From CAZWKX01 sp964614095 (GTDB lineage Bacteria; Actinomycetota; Acidimicrobiia; Spongiisociales; UBA11373), in assembly GCA_964614095.1 (NCBI GenBank), contig CAZTJO010000007.1:1-64000 (forward strand): a stretch of 64,000 nt of DNA, written 5' to 3'. The translations under genes and the position numbers were made by a program. How positions within the stretch are numbered: the first letter of the stretch is position 1; each line of letters starts with the position of its first letter. Below are positions 52,444-61,279 of this stretch, piece after piece. Below the pieces are notes generated by a model that was given only the letters and a program-made list of their open reading frames with translations, did no database searches and had not been told where the DNA came from.

Positions 52444-53553
52444 TCAGAGCAACCGCTCCGTAGCCGGATCGAAGAAGACCAGCGAGTCGGGAGCAACGGC
52501 CAGCTCGATCGACTCTCCCATCGCGGCGGACTCGTCGGCTTTGAGCCGTGCCCACAGCACCGAATCGAGGCCTTTCAGTTGCACCTCGATGAGATGCTCC
52601 AGCCCCAAGTTCTGAAATGCAGTGACCTTGCCGTGGAGACGGCCATTGGGCTCGCCGCCCTCCTTGAGCCTCTGCAGATGCTCGGCGCGAATGCCCACGG
52701 TGACCGGCTTGCCGAGCCAGGAGCGCAACGCCGGTGTTCTTTTGACGGCGGCTGCGTCCAGGTGGAGCCGATCGCTGCCGATGGCGAGTTCGATGCCTTC
52801 ATCGGCCGGCGCCAATCCCCCGCGGACCAAATTCATCGGAGGACTGCCGACGAAACCGGCCACAAAGGTATTGGCGGGCCGCCGATAGACGGTGAGGGGG
52901 ACATCCAGCTGCTCGATGCGGCCGTCCTCTCCCATCACGGCAATCCTGTCGCCCAGCGCCATCGCCTCGGTCTGGTCGTTGGTGACGTAGAGAATGGTGG
53001 TGCCCACATCGCGATGGAGGCGCTTCAGCTGAAGGCTTGCCGCCGAACGGCCCTGCGCATCGATGTTCCTTAGCGGCTCGTCCATGAGGAGCACGCTGGA
53101 ATCGGCCACCAACGACCGGGCGGTGGCCACGGCTTGCTGCTGGCCCGCCGACAGCTGCGACGGGTACTTGGCCAAGAGATGCTCGATGTGCAGATAGCGG
53201 GCCTCCTTGGCGGCCCGCTTGCGACGGGGGCGCCGCTTCACCTTCCTCATCTGGAGCGGGAAGGTGATATTGCCCTCTGCGGTGCGATGGGAGTAGAGGG
53301 CGTAGTCCTGAAACACCATGGCCACCTTGCGGGACACGGGGCGGAGATCGACGACACTCTGACCATCGAAGAGGATGTCGCCGTCGGCGACGGTCTCCAG
53401 GCCGGCGGCCAAACGCAACAGAGTCGTCTTCCCACAGCCCGAAGGGCCGGCAATCGTCAAAAACTCGCCGTCGGGAATCGACAGGTCAAGCTCCTTGAAG
53501 ACGGTGACATCGCCGTAGGACTTGGTCACGCCAACAAGATCAACGGATGCCAT
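52444..53553 (-). CDS. MalK/UgpC-like ABC ATPase with altered key residues
   Basis: A 369-residue import-type ATP-binding subunit: Walker A GPSGCGKTTLL, Q-loop FQDYALYSH, signature LSAGQQQ instead of LSGGQ, Walker B VLLMDEPL with Glu, D-loop RNIDAQ, and a C-terminal TOBE/MOP beta region (from about 240). The switch His of the H-loop is replaced: YVTNDQTEAM, where MalK-type proteins have YVTHDQ. No permease or binding-protein gene is adjacent. The ATG lies six bases after TAGCTT (53560-53565). The fold is clear; transport function is doubtful. Confidence 0.88.
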   Translation of the reverse strand: MASVDLVGVTKSYGDVTVFKELDLSIPDGEFLTIAGPSGCGKTTLLRLAAGLETVADGDILFDGQSVVDLRPVSRKVAMVFQDYALYSHRTAEGNITFPLQMRKVKRRPRRKRAAKEARYLHIEHLLAKYPSQLSAGQQQAVATARSLVADSSVLLMDEPLRNIDAQGRSAASLQLKRLHRDVGTTILYVTNDQTEAMALGDRIAVMGEDGRIEQLDVPLTVYRRPANTFVAGFVGSPPMNLVRGGLAPADEGIELAIGSDRLHLDAAAVKRTPALRSWLGKPVTVGIRAEHLQRLKEGGEPNGRLHGKVTAFQNLGLEHLIEVQLKGLDSVLWARLKADESAAMGESIELAVAPDSLVFFDPATERLL

Positions 53554-53655
53554 GTGGAAAAGCTAATCGCTTGCGCCGCCGAAGGCCAGCGCCACAAAGT
53601 GGAGGCAAGCCAGCCAATGTGGGCTAGCTTGATGACGCACGAGACGGAGGTTCTG

Positions 53656-54045
53656 GTGAAGACCTTTCGCTGCTTGGCAGCACTCATCACCCTGCTCATC
53701 GTGACCGCCGCATGCAGCCAGACGACGTCCGTGTTCGAACTGAACGTGGGTGACTGCTTCAAGGATCCCGGAGGCGGCAACATCGCCGAGGTCGAGGTCG
53801 TGTTCTGCGAAGACACTCACGATCTGGAGGTCTTCTTCATCGACGAGATCGAGCAGGTGGAGGAATACCCGGGCCGCAACTATCTCGCCGATTACTCCGA
53901 GAACATTTGCGACAACGCCCTGGCGACCTACACGCCACCAGCCGGATACTTGACGGCCGACATCACCTCCGCCTATCCGTCGCCGCAGCAGTGGCAGGAC
54001 GGCGAACGCTCGGTGGTCTGCGTGGTGAGAATCGCCTCCGGCTAG
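53656..54045 (+). CDS. Septum_form-like lipoprotein
   Basis: A 129-residue predicted lipoprotein with signal sequence RCLAALITLLIVTAAC and lipobox TAAC (Cys near residue 20). The mature part has VGDCFKDPGGGNIAEVEVVFCEDTHDLEVF, the VGDCF...C...HDxEV pattern of the Septum_form domain of Actinobacteria, with four Cys besides the lipid-modified one that may form disulfides. GTG at 53656 has GGAGG at five-base spacing. Convergent with yjbQ. The role in septation is only inferred from the domain name. Confidence 0.8.
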   Translation: MKTFRCLAALITLLIVTAACSQTTSVFELNVGDCFKDPGGGNIAEVEVVFCEDTHDLEVFFIDEIEQVEEYPGRNYLADYSENICDNALATYTPPAGYLTADITSAYPSPQQWQDGERSVVCVVRIASG

Positions 54046-54056
54046 ATCACCAGGAT

Positions 54057-54461
54057 TCAGGAGGCCAGGAACGACAGCCGCACTCGGCGAGTGCGGTTGT
54101 CCCGATTGGGGTCGACCAGCAAGATGGACTGCCAGGTGCCCAGCGTCATGCGGCCGTCGATGACGGGGATGATCACGGAAGGCGACACAAACGCGGGGAT
54201 CAGGTGATCGGCCCCGTGACCGCGCGCCCCGTGACGATGGCGCCAGCGATCGTCGCGAGGGAACAACTCGTCGAGGTGCTCGACAAGATCCTCGTCGCTG
54301 GACGCCCCCGTCTCCATGATGGCCACGCCGGCGGTTGCGTGGGGAACGTAGACGGACAGCAGCCCATCACCCTTGCCGGCAACAAACTCCGCTGCCGCCG
54401 AGGTGATGTCCGCGGTGCAGGGGGCGCCGCCCGTCGGCACGGTGATTTCGGTAGTCAGCAC
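54057..54461 (-). CDS. YjbQ/UPF0047 family protein
   Basis: A 134-residue UPF0047 protein (secondary thiamine-phosphate synthase-like). The family motif is VYVPHATAGVAIMETG with the conserved His-Ala-Thr, and HGARGHGADHLIPAFVSPSVIIPVIDGRMTLGTWQSILLVDPNR with further conserved His, Asp and the GTWQ signature. It is reported to have weak thiamine-phosphate synthase activity; the physiological role is unknown. The GTG start lies six bases after TAGGCT (54468-54473). Confidence 0.92.
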   Translation of the reverse strand: MLTTEITVPTGGAPCTADITSAAAEFVAGKGDGLLSVYVPHATAGVAIMETGASSDEDLVEHLDELFPRDDRWRHRHGARGHGADHLIPAFVSPSVIIPVIDGRMTLGTWQSILLVDPNRDNRTRRVRLSFLAS

Positions 54462-54484
54462 AAAACCAGCCTAGGTGCCGGCCG

Positions 54485-55456
54485 CTACATGTTCTCGCCC
54501 ATAAAGATGGACGATACCGAGTCGTCGGTGAAGATCGCCTTGAGGGCGTCGGAGAGGATGGGAGCGATCGAGAGCACCTTCAAGTTGGGCAGATCGATCG
54601 CCTCCTCCGGCACCGGGAGAGTGTTGGTGAGAACGACCTCTTCCAGCGGGGAGTTCTTGATGCGGTCGGCCGCAGGTGGCGACAGCACGCCGTGGGTGGC
54701 CATGGCCCGGACGCTCAACGCTCCCTTGTCACGCAGCAGCTCGGCTGCAGCCACGATGGTGCCACCGGTATCGATCATATCATCGACAATCACCGCGTTT
54801 TTGCCCTCAACGTCGCCAACTATCTGAAGCGCCGCCACCTGGTTGTGCACGTCGGCGCGACGGCGTTTGTGCACAAACGCCACGTCGGCGTCGAGAGCCC
54901 TGGCATATCGGGAGGCCAGCCGAACCCGCCCGGTGTCCGGCGACACGACAACCAGGGGCCCGTCGACCGATCCACTGAGGTACTCCTTGAAGATCGGCAG
55001 CGCGGTGAGGTGGTCAAAGGGTTTGGTGGTGAAACCCTGGATCTGCCCGGTGTGCAGATCCACCGCGACGATACGGTCGACTCCAGAGGCCAGGAACAGC
55101 TCACTCATGAGCCGCGCCGAGATGGGCTCCCGGGGAAGCGCCTTCTTGTCCTGGCGGGCGTACCCGAAAAAGGGCACCACGGCCGTGATGCGCTTCGCCG
55201 AGGCCCGCTGCAGCGCATCGATCATGATGAGCTGCTCCATGATGTGGAAGTTGATCGGGTGGCTGTGGCTCTGCAGCACAAAACAGTCCGCCCCGCGCAC
55301 GCTCTCGGTGTAGCGGACGTATATCTCACCGTTGGCGAAAACGTCCCGCTCCACTCCGCCGAGGGAGATACCGAGAAGGCCGGCCACCTCATCGGCCAGC
55401 GCCGGGTTCGCCGACCCGGTGAACAACATCATGCGCTTCTTGCCCGCCAGCTCCAT
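54485..55456 (-). CDS. prs: Ribose-phosphate pyrophosphokinase
   Basis: Makes PRPP from ribose-5-phosphate and ATP. The 323-residue protein has the class I hallmarks: GEIYVRYTESVRGADCFVLQS, PFFGYARQDKK, VDLHTGQIQGF, the flexible loop FVHKRRRADVHNQV and the PRPP loop VIVDDMIDTGGTIV. It is slightly unusual in VSPDTGRVRLASRYARAL, where VSPDxGGVxRA is common. Five bases after glmU on the same strand. Confidence 0.96.
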   Translation of the reverse strand: MELAGKKRMMLFTGSANPALADEVAGLLGISLGGVERDVFANGEIYVRYTESVRGADCFVLQSHSHPINFHIMEQLIMIDALQRASAKRITAVVPFFGYARQDKKALPREPISARLMSELFLASGVDRIVAVDLHTGQIQGFTTKPFDHLTALPIFKEYLSGSVDGPLVVVSPDTGRVRLASRYARALDADVAFVHKRRRADVHNQVAALQIVGDVEGKNAVIVDDMIDTGGTIVAAAELLRDKGALSVRAMATHGVLSPPAADRIKNSPLEEVVLTNTLPVPEEAIDLPNLKVLSIAPILSDALKAIFTDDSVSSIFMGENM

Positions 55457-55461
55457 GGCCG

Positions 55462-56841
55462 CTACCCATCCTCCCTGGGCTTCCGCTTCTTCTGCTTTGC
55501 AGCGTAGCCCCGCATCTCCTTTTGCTGCGAACGCTCGACCGCTAACGATCCGGGAGTCACATCTTTGGTGATGGTCGACCCGGCGCCGGTGTAGGCATCG
55601 TCGCCGATCTCGACCGGGGCGACGAGCATGGTGTCGGACCCCAGGAACACCCGATCACCGATCAGCGTGTCGTGTTTCTCGAGCCCGTCGTAGTTGCAGG
55701 TGATCGACCCCGCTCCCACATTTGTGTCCTCTCCGATGGTGACGTCACCCATGTACGACAGGTGAGGCACCTTGCTGCGCGGGCCGATCCGCGCCTCCTT
55801 CGTCTCGACAAACGTGCCCACCTTCGATCCCGCCGCCATGACCGTCCCCGGCCGCAGACTGGCAAACGGGCCCACCTGGGCCCCTTCACCCACCTCGGCG
55901 CCGCGCAGCACCGCGTACCACACCCGGGCGTCCGTACCAATGGAACTGTCGACCACAAAGGCGTGTGGCCCCAGCCGGGCCCCTGCGGCAACCGTTGTGT
56001 CTCCGGAGATCTGAGTGTCGGCATAGATTTGTACACCGGCCTCCAGAGTGACCCCGGCGTCGATGTAGGTACGCTCCGGGTCCTGCATCCACACACCGGC
56101 CTGCATCCAGCGTCCGTTGATGCGGCGCCGCATCTGGGCTGCGGCCGCGGCAAGCTGGTCGTGCGAGTTGACCCCCAGCACCTCGGAGGGCCCGGCGGCG
56201 GCAACGGCCCGCACCGTGCCCGGAGCGGCTAGCGCCCCGATGACGTCGGTGAGGTAGTACTCGTTCTGCTTGTTGTCGCTCTCGATCTCGCGGAGCGCCT
56301 CGGCCAGCGCTCCCCCGTCGAACACGTAGGTGGAAACCGCCACCTCGGTGATGCGACGCTGTTCTTCGTCGGCGTCCTTCTCCTCGACGATGCCGACCAC
56401 CCTGTCGCCGTAGCGGATCACCCGCCCGTAGCCGGTGGGATCGGGCACCACCGCGGTCAGCAAGGTTGCCGACACTCCTTCGCCGTGCTCGTCGAGCAGG
56501 GCCGACAGGCTGCCGGGCAGCAGCAGCGGCGAGTCGCCGGGAACGACGAGCACGCTGTCGCCCGAAACATCGCCCATGGCCTCGAGCGCCACCATGACGG
56601 CGTGCCCGGTGCCGAGCTGCTCCGGCTGGGTAACGATGGTGACTTCCTCGGGGAGGGCCTGCCGCACCGCCTCGGCGCCGTGCCCGACAACAACAACAAT
56701 CTCGTCGGGATTCATGGCGCTCACGACGTCAACGGCCCAGGTGACCAGGGGCCGTCCCGCCACCTCGTGGAGCACCTTGGGGATGTCGGATTGCATTCGT
56801 GTGCCCTGGCCGGCCGCCAGGACGATGGCCCGTAGACTCAT
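55462..56841 (-). CDS. glmU: Bifunctional GlmU (UDP-GlcNAc synthesis)
   Basis: A 459-residue bifunctional enzyme: an N-terminal uridylyltransferase (LAAGQGTRMQSDIPKVLHEVAGRPLV) and a C-terminal left-handed beta-helix acetyltransferase (PGTVMAAGSKVGTFVETKEARIG, then NVGAGSITCNYDGLEKHDTLIGD). It supplies UDP-GlcNAc for peptidoglycan. ATG at 56841 has GAGAGGAG ending two or three bases upstream. It is co-directional with the tRNA-Gln 22 bases upstream and precedes prs. Confidence 0.96.
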   Translation of the reverse strand: MSLRAIVLAAGQGTRMQSDIPKVLHEVAGRPLVTWAVDVVSAMNPDEIVVVVGHGAEAVRQALPEEVTIVTQPEQLGTGHAVMVALEAMGDVSGDSVLVVPGDSPLLLPGSLSALLDEHGEGVSATLLTAVVPDPTGYGRVIRYGDRVVGIVEEKDADEEQRRITEVAVSTYVFDGGALAEALREIESDNKQNEYYLTDVIGALAAPGTVRAVAAAGPSEVLGVNSHDQLAAAAAQMRRRINGRWMQAGVWMQDPERTYIDAGVTLEAGVQIYADTQISGDTTVAAGARLGPHAFVVDSSIGTDARVWYAVLRGAEVGEGAQVGPFASLRPGTVMAAGSKVGTFVETKEARIGPRSKVPHLSYMGDVTIGEDTNVGAGSITCNYDGLEKHDTLIGDRVFLGSDTMLVAPVEIGDDAYTGAGSTITKDVTPGSLAVERSQQKEMRGYAAKQKKRKPREDG

Positions 56842-56862
56842 CTTCTCCTCTCGTGGACGTAG

Positions 56863-56934
56863 CTGGGGGGACAGGGCTCGAACCCGTACTTCGGGGACCA
56901 AAACCCCGCGTGCTGCCCGTTACACCACCCCCCA
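56863..56934 (-). tRNA. tRNA-Gln (anticodon TTG)
   Basis: A 72-base class I tRNA. The acceptor stem TGGGGGG (5' end at 56934) pairs with CCCCCCA. The anticodon stem CGGGG/CCCCG closes the loop TTTTGGT, giving TTG. The T-arm has GGGTTCGAGCCC. The 5' TGGGG with a U1-A72 pair is typical of tRNA-Gln. CCA is not encoded. Confidence 0.95.
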
Positions 56935-56950
56935 TGGGGGTGGCCGCAGT

Positions 56951-57796
56951 TTATCCCGGCCTCGCCGACCGGCCCGCTTCGGTAGGCCGGCAGGCCCGGG
57001 TGCCGCGTACGCCTCGGACCGCTCCGGCGGCGTCCGCCGCCTCCGCTTCGGAGGCAAAAAGACCGAACAGGGCCGGCCCACTGCCGGAGAGCAGGGCCGG
57101 CACACCCCAGAGCCGGGCCACATCGGCGATCCAGTCGCCGAGAACGGGGAAAAGGTCGACGGCGGCGGCGGTGAGGTCGTTGCCCAAGGGAGCAAACTCT
57201 CGCAGCGAGCGCGGCAGATGGCGGCCGGAGACACGTGTGCCCTCGGGCCCGCCGAGTTCGTCCCAGCGCCGATAGACGTCTGCGGTCGGCACCTCAAACG
57301 GCGGGACTACAACGGCCAGAACGTAGTCGAGGTCGGCAGGCACCGGACTGAGACGCTCGCCGTACCCCTCCATCCAGGCCGTACCTCCGGCCAAGCAGAA
57401 GGGAACATCGGCACCGAGGTCCGACGCCGCAGCATCCCTGTCCGCGGCGGACACGCCGAACCGATCCGCGACAAGCGCCAGCACGGCGGCGGCGTCGGCG
57501 CTGCCGCCCCCGAGCCCCGCCGACACCGGTATGGCCTTCTCCAGTTCCAGCAGGACGGGTGACGGGCGCGAGCTGAGCGAACGCACCGCCTCCAGGGCGC
57601 GCCAGGCCAGATTGCTGCGGTCGCCGGGCGCCTCCAGCCCGCCGACGACAAAACGGTCCTCGCCGGCGTCGTCGAGCGAGACACGATCGGACCATTCGAT
57701 CGACTGCGCCAGAGACCGCAGCGGGTGTTTGCCCGATCGGTCGGTCGGCCTCACCCGCAGGATCAGGTTCACCTTGGCGTAGGCATCAGCGTGCAC
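56951..57796 (-). CDS. ispE: 4-(Cytidine 5'-diphospho)-2-C-methyl-D-erythritol kinase
   Basis: A GHMP-family kinase of the MEP isoprenoid pathway (281 residues). Motif 1 is AYAKVNLILRV; the ATP-binding glycine motif is IPVSAGLGGGSADAAAVL; ADVPFCLAGGTAWMEGYGE follows, and motif 3 is ALLSGSGPALFGLF. The usual DGYHxL near the N-terminus is SGKHPLRSL, a small deviation. Translationally coupled: start at 57796 overlaps rsmA by 11 bases. Confidence 0.92.
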   Translation of the reverse strand: MHADAYAKVNLILRVRPTDRSGKHPLRSLAQSIEWSDRVSLDDAGEDRFVVGGLEAPGDRSNLAWRALEAVRSLSSRPSPVLLELEKAIPVSAGLGGGSADAAAVLALVADRFGVSAADRDAAASDLGADVPFCLAGGTAWMEGYGERLSPVPADLDYVLAVVVPPFEVPTADVYRRWDELGGPEGTRVSGRHLPRSLREFAPLGNDLTAAAVDLFPVLGDWIADVARLWGVPALLSGSGPALFGLFASEAEAADAAGAVRGVRGTRACRPTEAGRSARPG

Positions 57797-58604
57797 GGCT
57801 CACCTCGGCAAGGGCAAGGTAGTCGCCGGGGGCCAATTGCTCGGCGCGCTGAGTGGGATCGATGCCGGCGGCGGGCAGCATGGGCTCGCCGACCAGATGC
57901 CGCAGCGACCTCCGCAGCATCTTGCGCCGCTGGCCGAACGCAGCGGCGGCCAACTCAATCGCCTCCTCGGCAAGCGGGTGGGCCGGACGCCGACGGATGA
58001 CAACAACGGCCGACTCGACCTGGGGCGGCGGCAGAAACACCGAGGCGGCAACCCGGAAGGCGATCTGGACCGCCCCGTGCAGCTGGGCCACCACCGAAGG
58101 CAGGCCGTAAGCCTTCGACCCCGGTGCGGCGGCGATCCTCTCGGCGGCTTCCCGCTGCAACATGACGACAAACCGGTCGATCTGCGGGGCGTGGCGCAGC
58201 AGTCCCAGCAGCAGTGGGGTCCCCACGTTGTAGGGAAGGTTGGCCACAACCACCCAACCTTCGCCTTCGAGCACCGCGGGCAAATCGACCGCGGAGGCGT
58301 CGGCAAAACGCACCTCGACGTTCAGCCCCTCGAGAACGGCATCGAGAAGCGGGCGCAGCCGCTCGTCCACTTCGTAGGCCAGCACTCTGGCCCCCGCGGA
58401 GGCCAGGCCGCGGGTCAGTGTCCCGGCCCCGGCGCCCACCTCGAGCACCCTGGTCTCGTGATCCACAGCGGCCACCTCGACGATCTTGCGCACGATGTTG
58501 GGATCGACGAGGAAGTTCTGCCCCAGCGACTTGCGGGGCCGGATCCCATAGCGATCGAGCAGCTCCGCGGTGGCGGCCCGTCCTAGGGGCTCGCTAGCCG
58601 CCAC
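57786..58604 (-). CDS. rsmA: 16S rRNA dimethyladenosine transferase
   Basis: RsmA (KsgA) dimethylates A1518/A1519 of 16S rRNA. The 272-residue protein has RPRKSLGQNFLVDPNIV, SAM motif I VLEVGAGAGTLT, catalytic NLPYNVGTPLL (NLPY) and VFLPPPQVESAVV. GTG at 58604 overlaps the tatD stop by 11 bases. Last four genes metG-tatD-rsmA-ispE all overlap, consistent with one mRNA. Confidence 0.95.
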   Translation of the reverse strand: MAASEPLGRAATAELLDRYGIRPRKSLGQNFLVDPNIVRKIVEVAAVDHETRVLEVGAGAGTLTRGLASAGARVLAYEVDERLRPLLDAVLEGLNVEVRFADASAVDLPAVLEGEGWVVVANLPYNVGTPLLLGLLRHAPQIDRFVVMLQREAAERIAAAPGSKAYGLPSVVAQLHGAVQIAFRVAASVFLPPPQVESAVVVIRRRPAHPLAEEAIELAAAAFGQRRKMLRRSLRHLVGEPMLPAAGIDPTQRAEQLAPGDYLALAEVSRAR

Positions 58605-59352
58605 GGAACACCCGGGCCGCGGTGGCGCTGGTCAGGCGCGCCGCCTCGGCGCTCTCGATGCCCCAGACCCGGGCCAGCGCCTCGCCGACCTTGACCACAT
58701 TGGCCGGCTCGTTGGGAGCGCGGCGATCGGGGGGCGGTGTCAGGTAAGGGCTGTCGGTCTCGACCATGGTCCGGTCCTGTGGCGCCTCGGCGGCTGCAAG
58801 CCGCAGCGTATCGCCGGTGTCGAAGGTGATGGGGCCGGCAAAGGAGAAGGTGACCCCGAGGGCGGAAAAGCGTTTCGTCCAGCGGCGCCCGCCGGTCCAG
58901 CAGTGGAGCACGGTGCGGGGACCGATGCCAAGGCGCTCCACCTCGTCGTACAGCTCGGTGAAGGCGTCCCGGCAATGCACCACAAAGGGCTTGTCCAGCT
59001 CGGCGGCAAGAACGGCCTGCTGCCGAAAAGCTTGGATCTGATGCTCACGGGACGAGAGATTCCGATAGAAGTCGAGACCGCATTCGCCGACGGCGACGGC
59101 ACTCTGCGCCAGATCGGCGATGCGATCACCCTCCTCGGGCCATCGTGAGGCATCATGCGGATGCAGGCCGGCGGCGCCAAAAACCACCCCGGGGAATTCG
59201 GCGGCGAGTTGCAGAGATTTCTCGGAACCGGCGGCGTCGGTACCCAGGCACACCATCCAGGCGACCCCGGCGTCCACCGCACGCGACACCAGCCGGCCCG
59301 GATCGGCATCACAGAGATGCAGGTGGCAATGGCTGTCGACCCAGGTGCTCAC
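58594..59352 (-). CDS. tatD: TatD-family metal-dependent DNase
   Basis: A 252-residue TatD hydrolase with metal ligands in DSHCHLHL (HxH), VGECGLDFYR (Glu), FVVHCRDAF (His), LHCWTGG (His) and VETDSPYLTP (Asp). It acts as a 3'-5' exonuclease in DNA repair or as a D-aminoacyl-tRNA deacylase-like protein. The frame is open far upstream, but GTG at 59352 overlaps the metG stop by four bases (GTGA) and gives the normal start VDSHCH. Confidence 0.94.
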   Translation of the reverse strand: MSTWVDSHCHLHLCDADPGRLVSRAVDAGVAWMVCLGTDAAGSEKSLQLAAEFPGVVFGAAGLHPHDASRWPEEGDRIADLAQSAVAVGECGLDFYRNLSSREHQIQAFRQQAVLAAELDKPFVVHCRDAFTELYDEVERLGIGPRTVLHCWTGGRRWTKRFSALGVTFSFAGPITFDTGDTLRLAAAEAPQDRTMVETDSPYLTPPPDRRAPNEPANVVKVGEALARVWGIESAEAARLTSATAARVFRGG

Positions 59353-60842
59353 GCGGTGATACGGGGAAATAGCGGAGCTCCCTTCACCACCGGCACCCCG
59401 CCGGGGTACCGACCCCACTCCACCGCCTCGGGCAGACGCACGTCGGCGGGCGAGCCTTCCAGCCCGATGCGGGACCAGATGGTGGCGCAGGTCCGCGGCA
59501 TGGCCGGGTCGGCCAGTACCGCGACCAGGCGCAGCACCTCGAGAGCGTCTCCCATAACGGCATCGACCTCGGGGCCGGGGTCGGACTTCCAGGGCTCGTT
59601 TGCCTCGAGGTGAGAGTTCGCCTCCCGGATCAAACGCCACGTCGCCTCGAGCGCCACCGACGGCGCCATCGAACGCCAGGCCTCGGCCGTCGCGGCGTAC
59701 ACATCGGCGGCGACCTGGGCTAGAGGCCCGTCTGCAGCCGGAGCCGGACCCACCCCGCCACACTTGGAGGCCACCACCGCGGCCACCCGGGCCAGCAGAT
59801 TGCCCAGGTTGTTGGCCAGATCGGCGTTGTAGCGAGCCACCATGCCCTCGTAGGAGAACGGGGCATCGGGACCAAAAGGCTGGTCGCGCAGCAGGTGGTA
59901 GCGGAACCCGTCGACCCCAAAGTCGGCAACCATGTCCGCCGGCGCGATCTGATTGGCCCTGGTCTTCGACATCTTCTCGCCGCCCACCAGAAGAAACCCG
60001 TGAACGTAGATGTGGCGCGGCGGCTCCAGGCCCGCCGACAGCAGCATCGCCGGCCAGTAGACGCAGTGGAAGCGCAAGATGTCCTTGCCGATCAGGTGGG
60101 TGGCCCCGGCCCAGCGCTCGGCAAATTGGCCGTCGCCGGTCCCATACCCGGCTGCGGTCAGATAGTTGGTGAGGGCATCGAACCACACGTAGGTCACGTG
60201 GGCGGAGTCCCAGGGAATAGGCACGCCCCAGTCGATGGAGGTGCGGCTGATGGAGAAGTCCTTGAGTCCCTGCCGGATGAATCCGAGTGCCTCGTTGCGG
60301 CGCACATCCGGCTGCACGAAGTCCGGATGGCTCTCGTACCACTCGAGCAGGCGGTCCCCGTAGCGGCTCAACTTGAAGAAGTAGTTCTCCTCCTCCATGG
60401 AGATCACGGAACGGCCCAGGCGCTCCAACTCGGACACCTCGTCGGCGGTGACATAGGCCTCATCGGCCACCGAGTAGAAGCCTTCGTAGGTACCCAGTTC
60501 GATGTCGCCGTTGTCGTAGCAGGCCTGGAGCAGCTTCTGGACTGCGGTGTAGTGACGCGGCTCGGTGGTGCGGATGAAGTCATCGTTGCTGATATCGAGC
60601 AGCTGCCACGCCTCACGGAACCGAACGGCGAACCGATCGGCCTGCTCCTGGGCGGTGATCCCGTTCTCTTCGGCGGCACGCTGCACCTTGAGGCCGTGCT
60701 CGTCGGTGCCGGTCAGGAAAAAGGTCTTATCTCCCCTGAGGCGGCTCCAGCGGGCCACGGCGTCTGCGGTGATGGTGGTGTAGGCATGCCCAATGTGCGG
60801 TGCGTCGTTGACGTAGTAGATGGGCGTGGTGAAGTACTTCAT
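59349..60842 (-). CDS. metG: Methionyl-tRNA synthetase
   Basis: A class I aminoacyl-tRNA synthetase, 497 residues. It has the HIGH motif in APHIGHAYTTI and the KMSKS motif in GGEKMSKTRANQI. No CxxC zinc knuckle is seen in the connective insertion (the YSVADEAYVTADE region), as in the zinc-free MetG subclass. No C-terminal EMAP/tRNA-binding domain is present. ATG at 60842 begins MKYFTTPIYYVND; GTG at 60860 is an alternative. Confidence 0.96.
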   Translation of the reverse strand: MKYFTTPIYYVNDAPHIGHAYTTITADAVARWSRLRGDKTFFLTGTDEHGLKVQRAAEENGITAQEQADRFAVRFREAWQLLDISNDDFIRTTEPRHYTAVQKLLQACYDNGDIELGTYEGFYSVADEAYVTADEVSELERLGRSVISMEEENYFFKLSRYGDRLLEWYESHPDFVQPDVRRNEALGFIRQGLKDFSISRTSIDWGVPIPWDSAHVTYVWFDALTNYLTAAGYGTGDGQFAERWAGATHLIGKDILRFHCVYWPAMLLSAGLEPPRHIYVHGFLLVGGEKMSKTRANQIAPADMVADFGVDGFRYHLLRDQPFGPDAPFSYEGMVARYNADLANNLGNLLARVAAVVASKCGGVGPAPAADGPLAQVAADVYAATAEAWRSMAPSVALEATWRLIREANSHLEANEPWKSDPGPEVDAVMGDALEVLRLVAVLADPAMPRTCATIWSRIGLEGSPADVRLPEAVEWGRYPGGVPVVKGAPLFPRITA

Positions 60843-61006
60843 GGCTGCTGCGAGTCTCACAGGGTAGCCCGGTGCAGCCGTGTCAATCCGGACCGGGAAG
60901 CAGCGCGATCACCTGGCAAGGCCTGTATGCTGGGAGTAGCAATCCCGAACGCGAGGTGCCGTCAGCTTCGCGGGACCATGCATCAACCTCTGGAGGTGCA
61001 ACCGAG

Positions 61007-61267
61007 ATGAAGACTGGGATCATCCGGAAGATCGATGACCTGGGCCGGATCGTCATTCCGGCCGAAATGCGCCACGTTCTCGGAGTGCGTGAGGGCGACC
61101 AGCTCGAGATCACCCTCGAGGGCGACCACATCGCCATCCGCCCCCGTATTCCCAAGGTCATCGCGCAGTTCAAGATCGACAAGAAGCGCCGGGTGAACCT
61201 TTCCGATGAGGTCGTCGTGCTCGATCCCGGCGACTATGTCATCGAGAAGCTCGGGCGCAAGCGCTAG
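61007..61267 (+). CDS. AbrB-family transcriptional regulator
   Basis: An 86-residue SpoVT/AbrB-domain DNA-binding protein: IRKIDDLGRIVIPAEMRHVLGVREGDQLEI is the swapped-hairpin domain, followed by a basic C-terminal region (KIDKKRRVNLSDEVV). ATG at 61007 is fixed by GGAGGTG with about eight-base spacing. It is divergent from metG (164-base gap) and convergent with rsmI. No toxin partner is adjacent, so a global regulator is more likely than an antitoxin. Confidence 0.9.
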   Translation: MKTGIIRKIDDLGRIVIPAEMRHVLGVREGDQLEITLEGDHIAIRPRIPKVIAQFKIDKKRRVNLSDEVVVLDPGDYVIEKLGRKR

Positions 61268-61279
61268 GACCAAAAACCC

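Noticed and set aside
60843..61006. Possible T-box or SAM-type leader upstream of metG
   Set aside because: No T-box sequence, specifier stem or SAM riboswitch core was recognisable in this 164-base gap.
61007..61267. AbrB gene as an antitoxin of a toxin-antitoxin pair
   Set aside because: No PIN-domain or other toxin gene adjoins it; both neighbours are housekeeping genes on the opposite strand.
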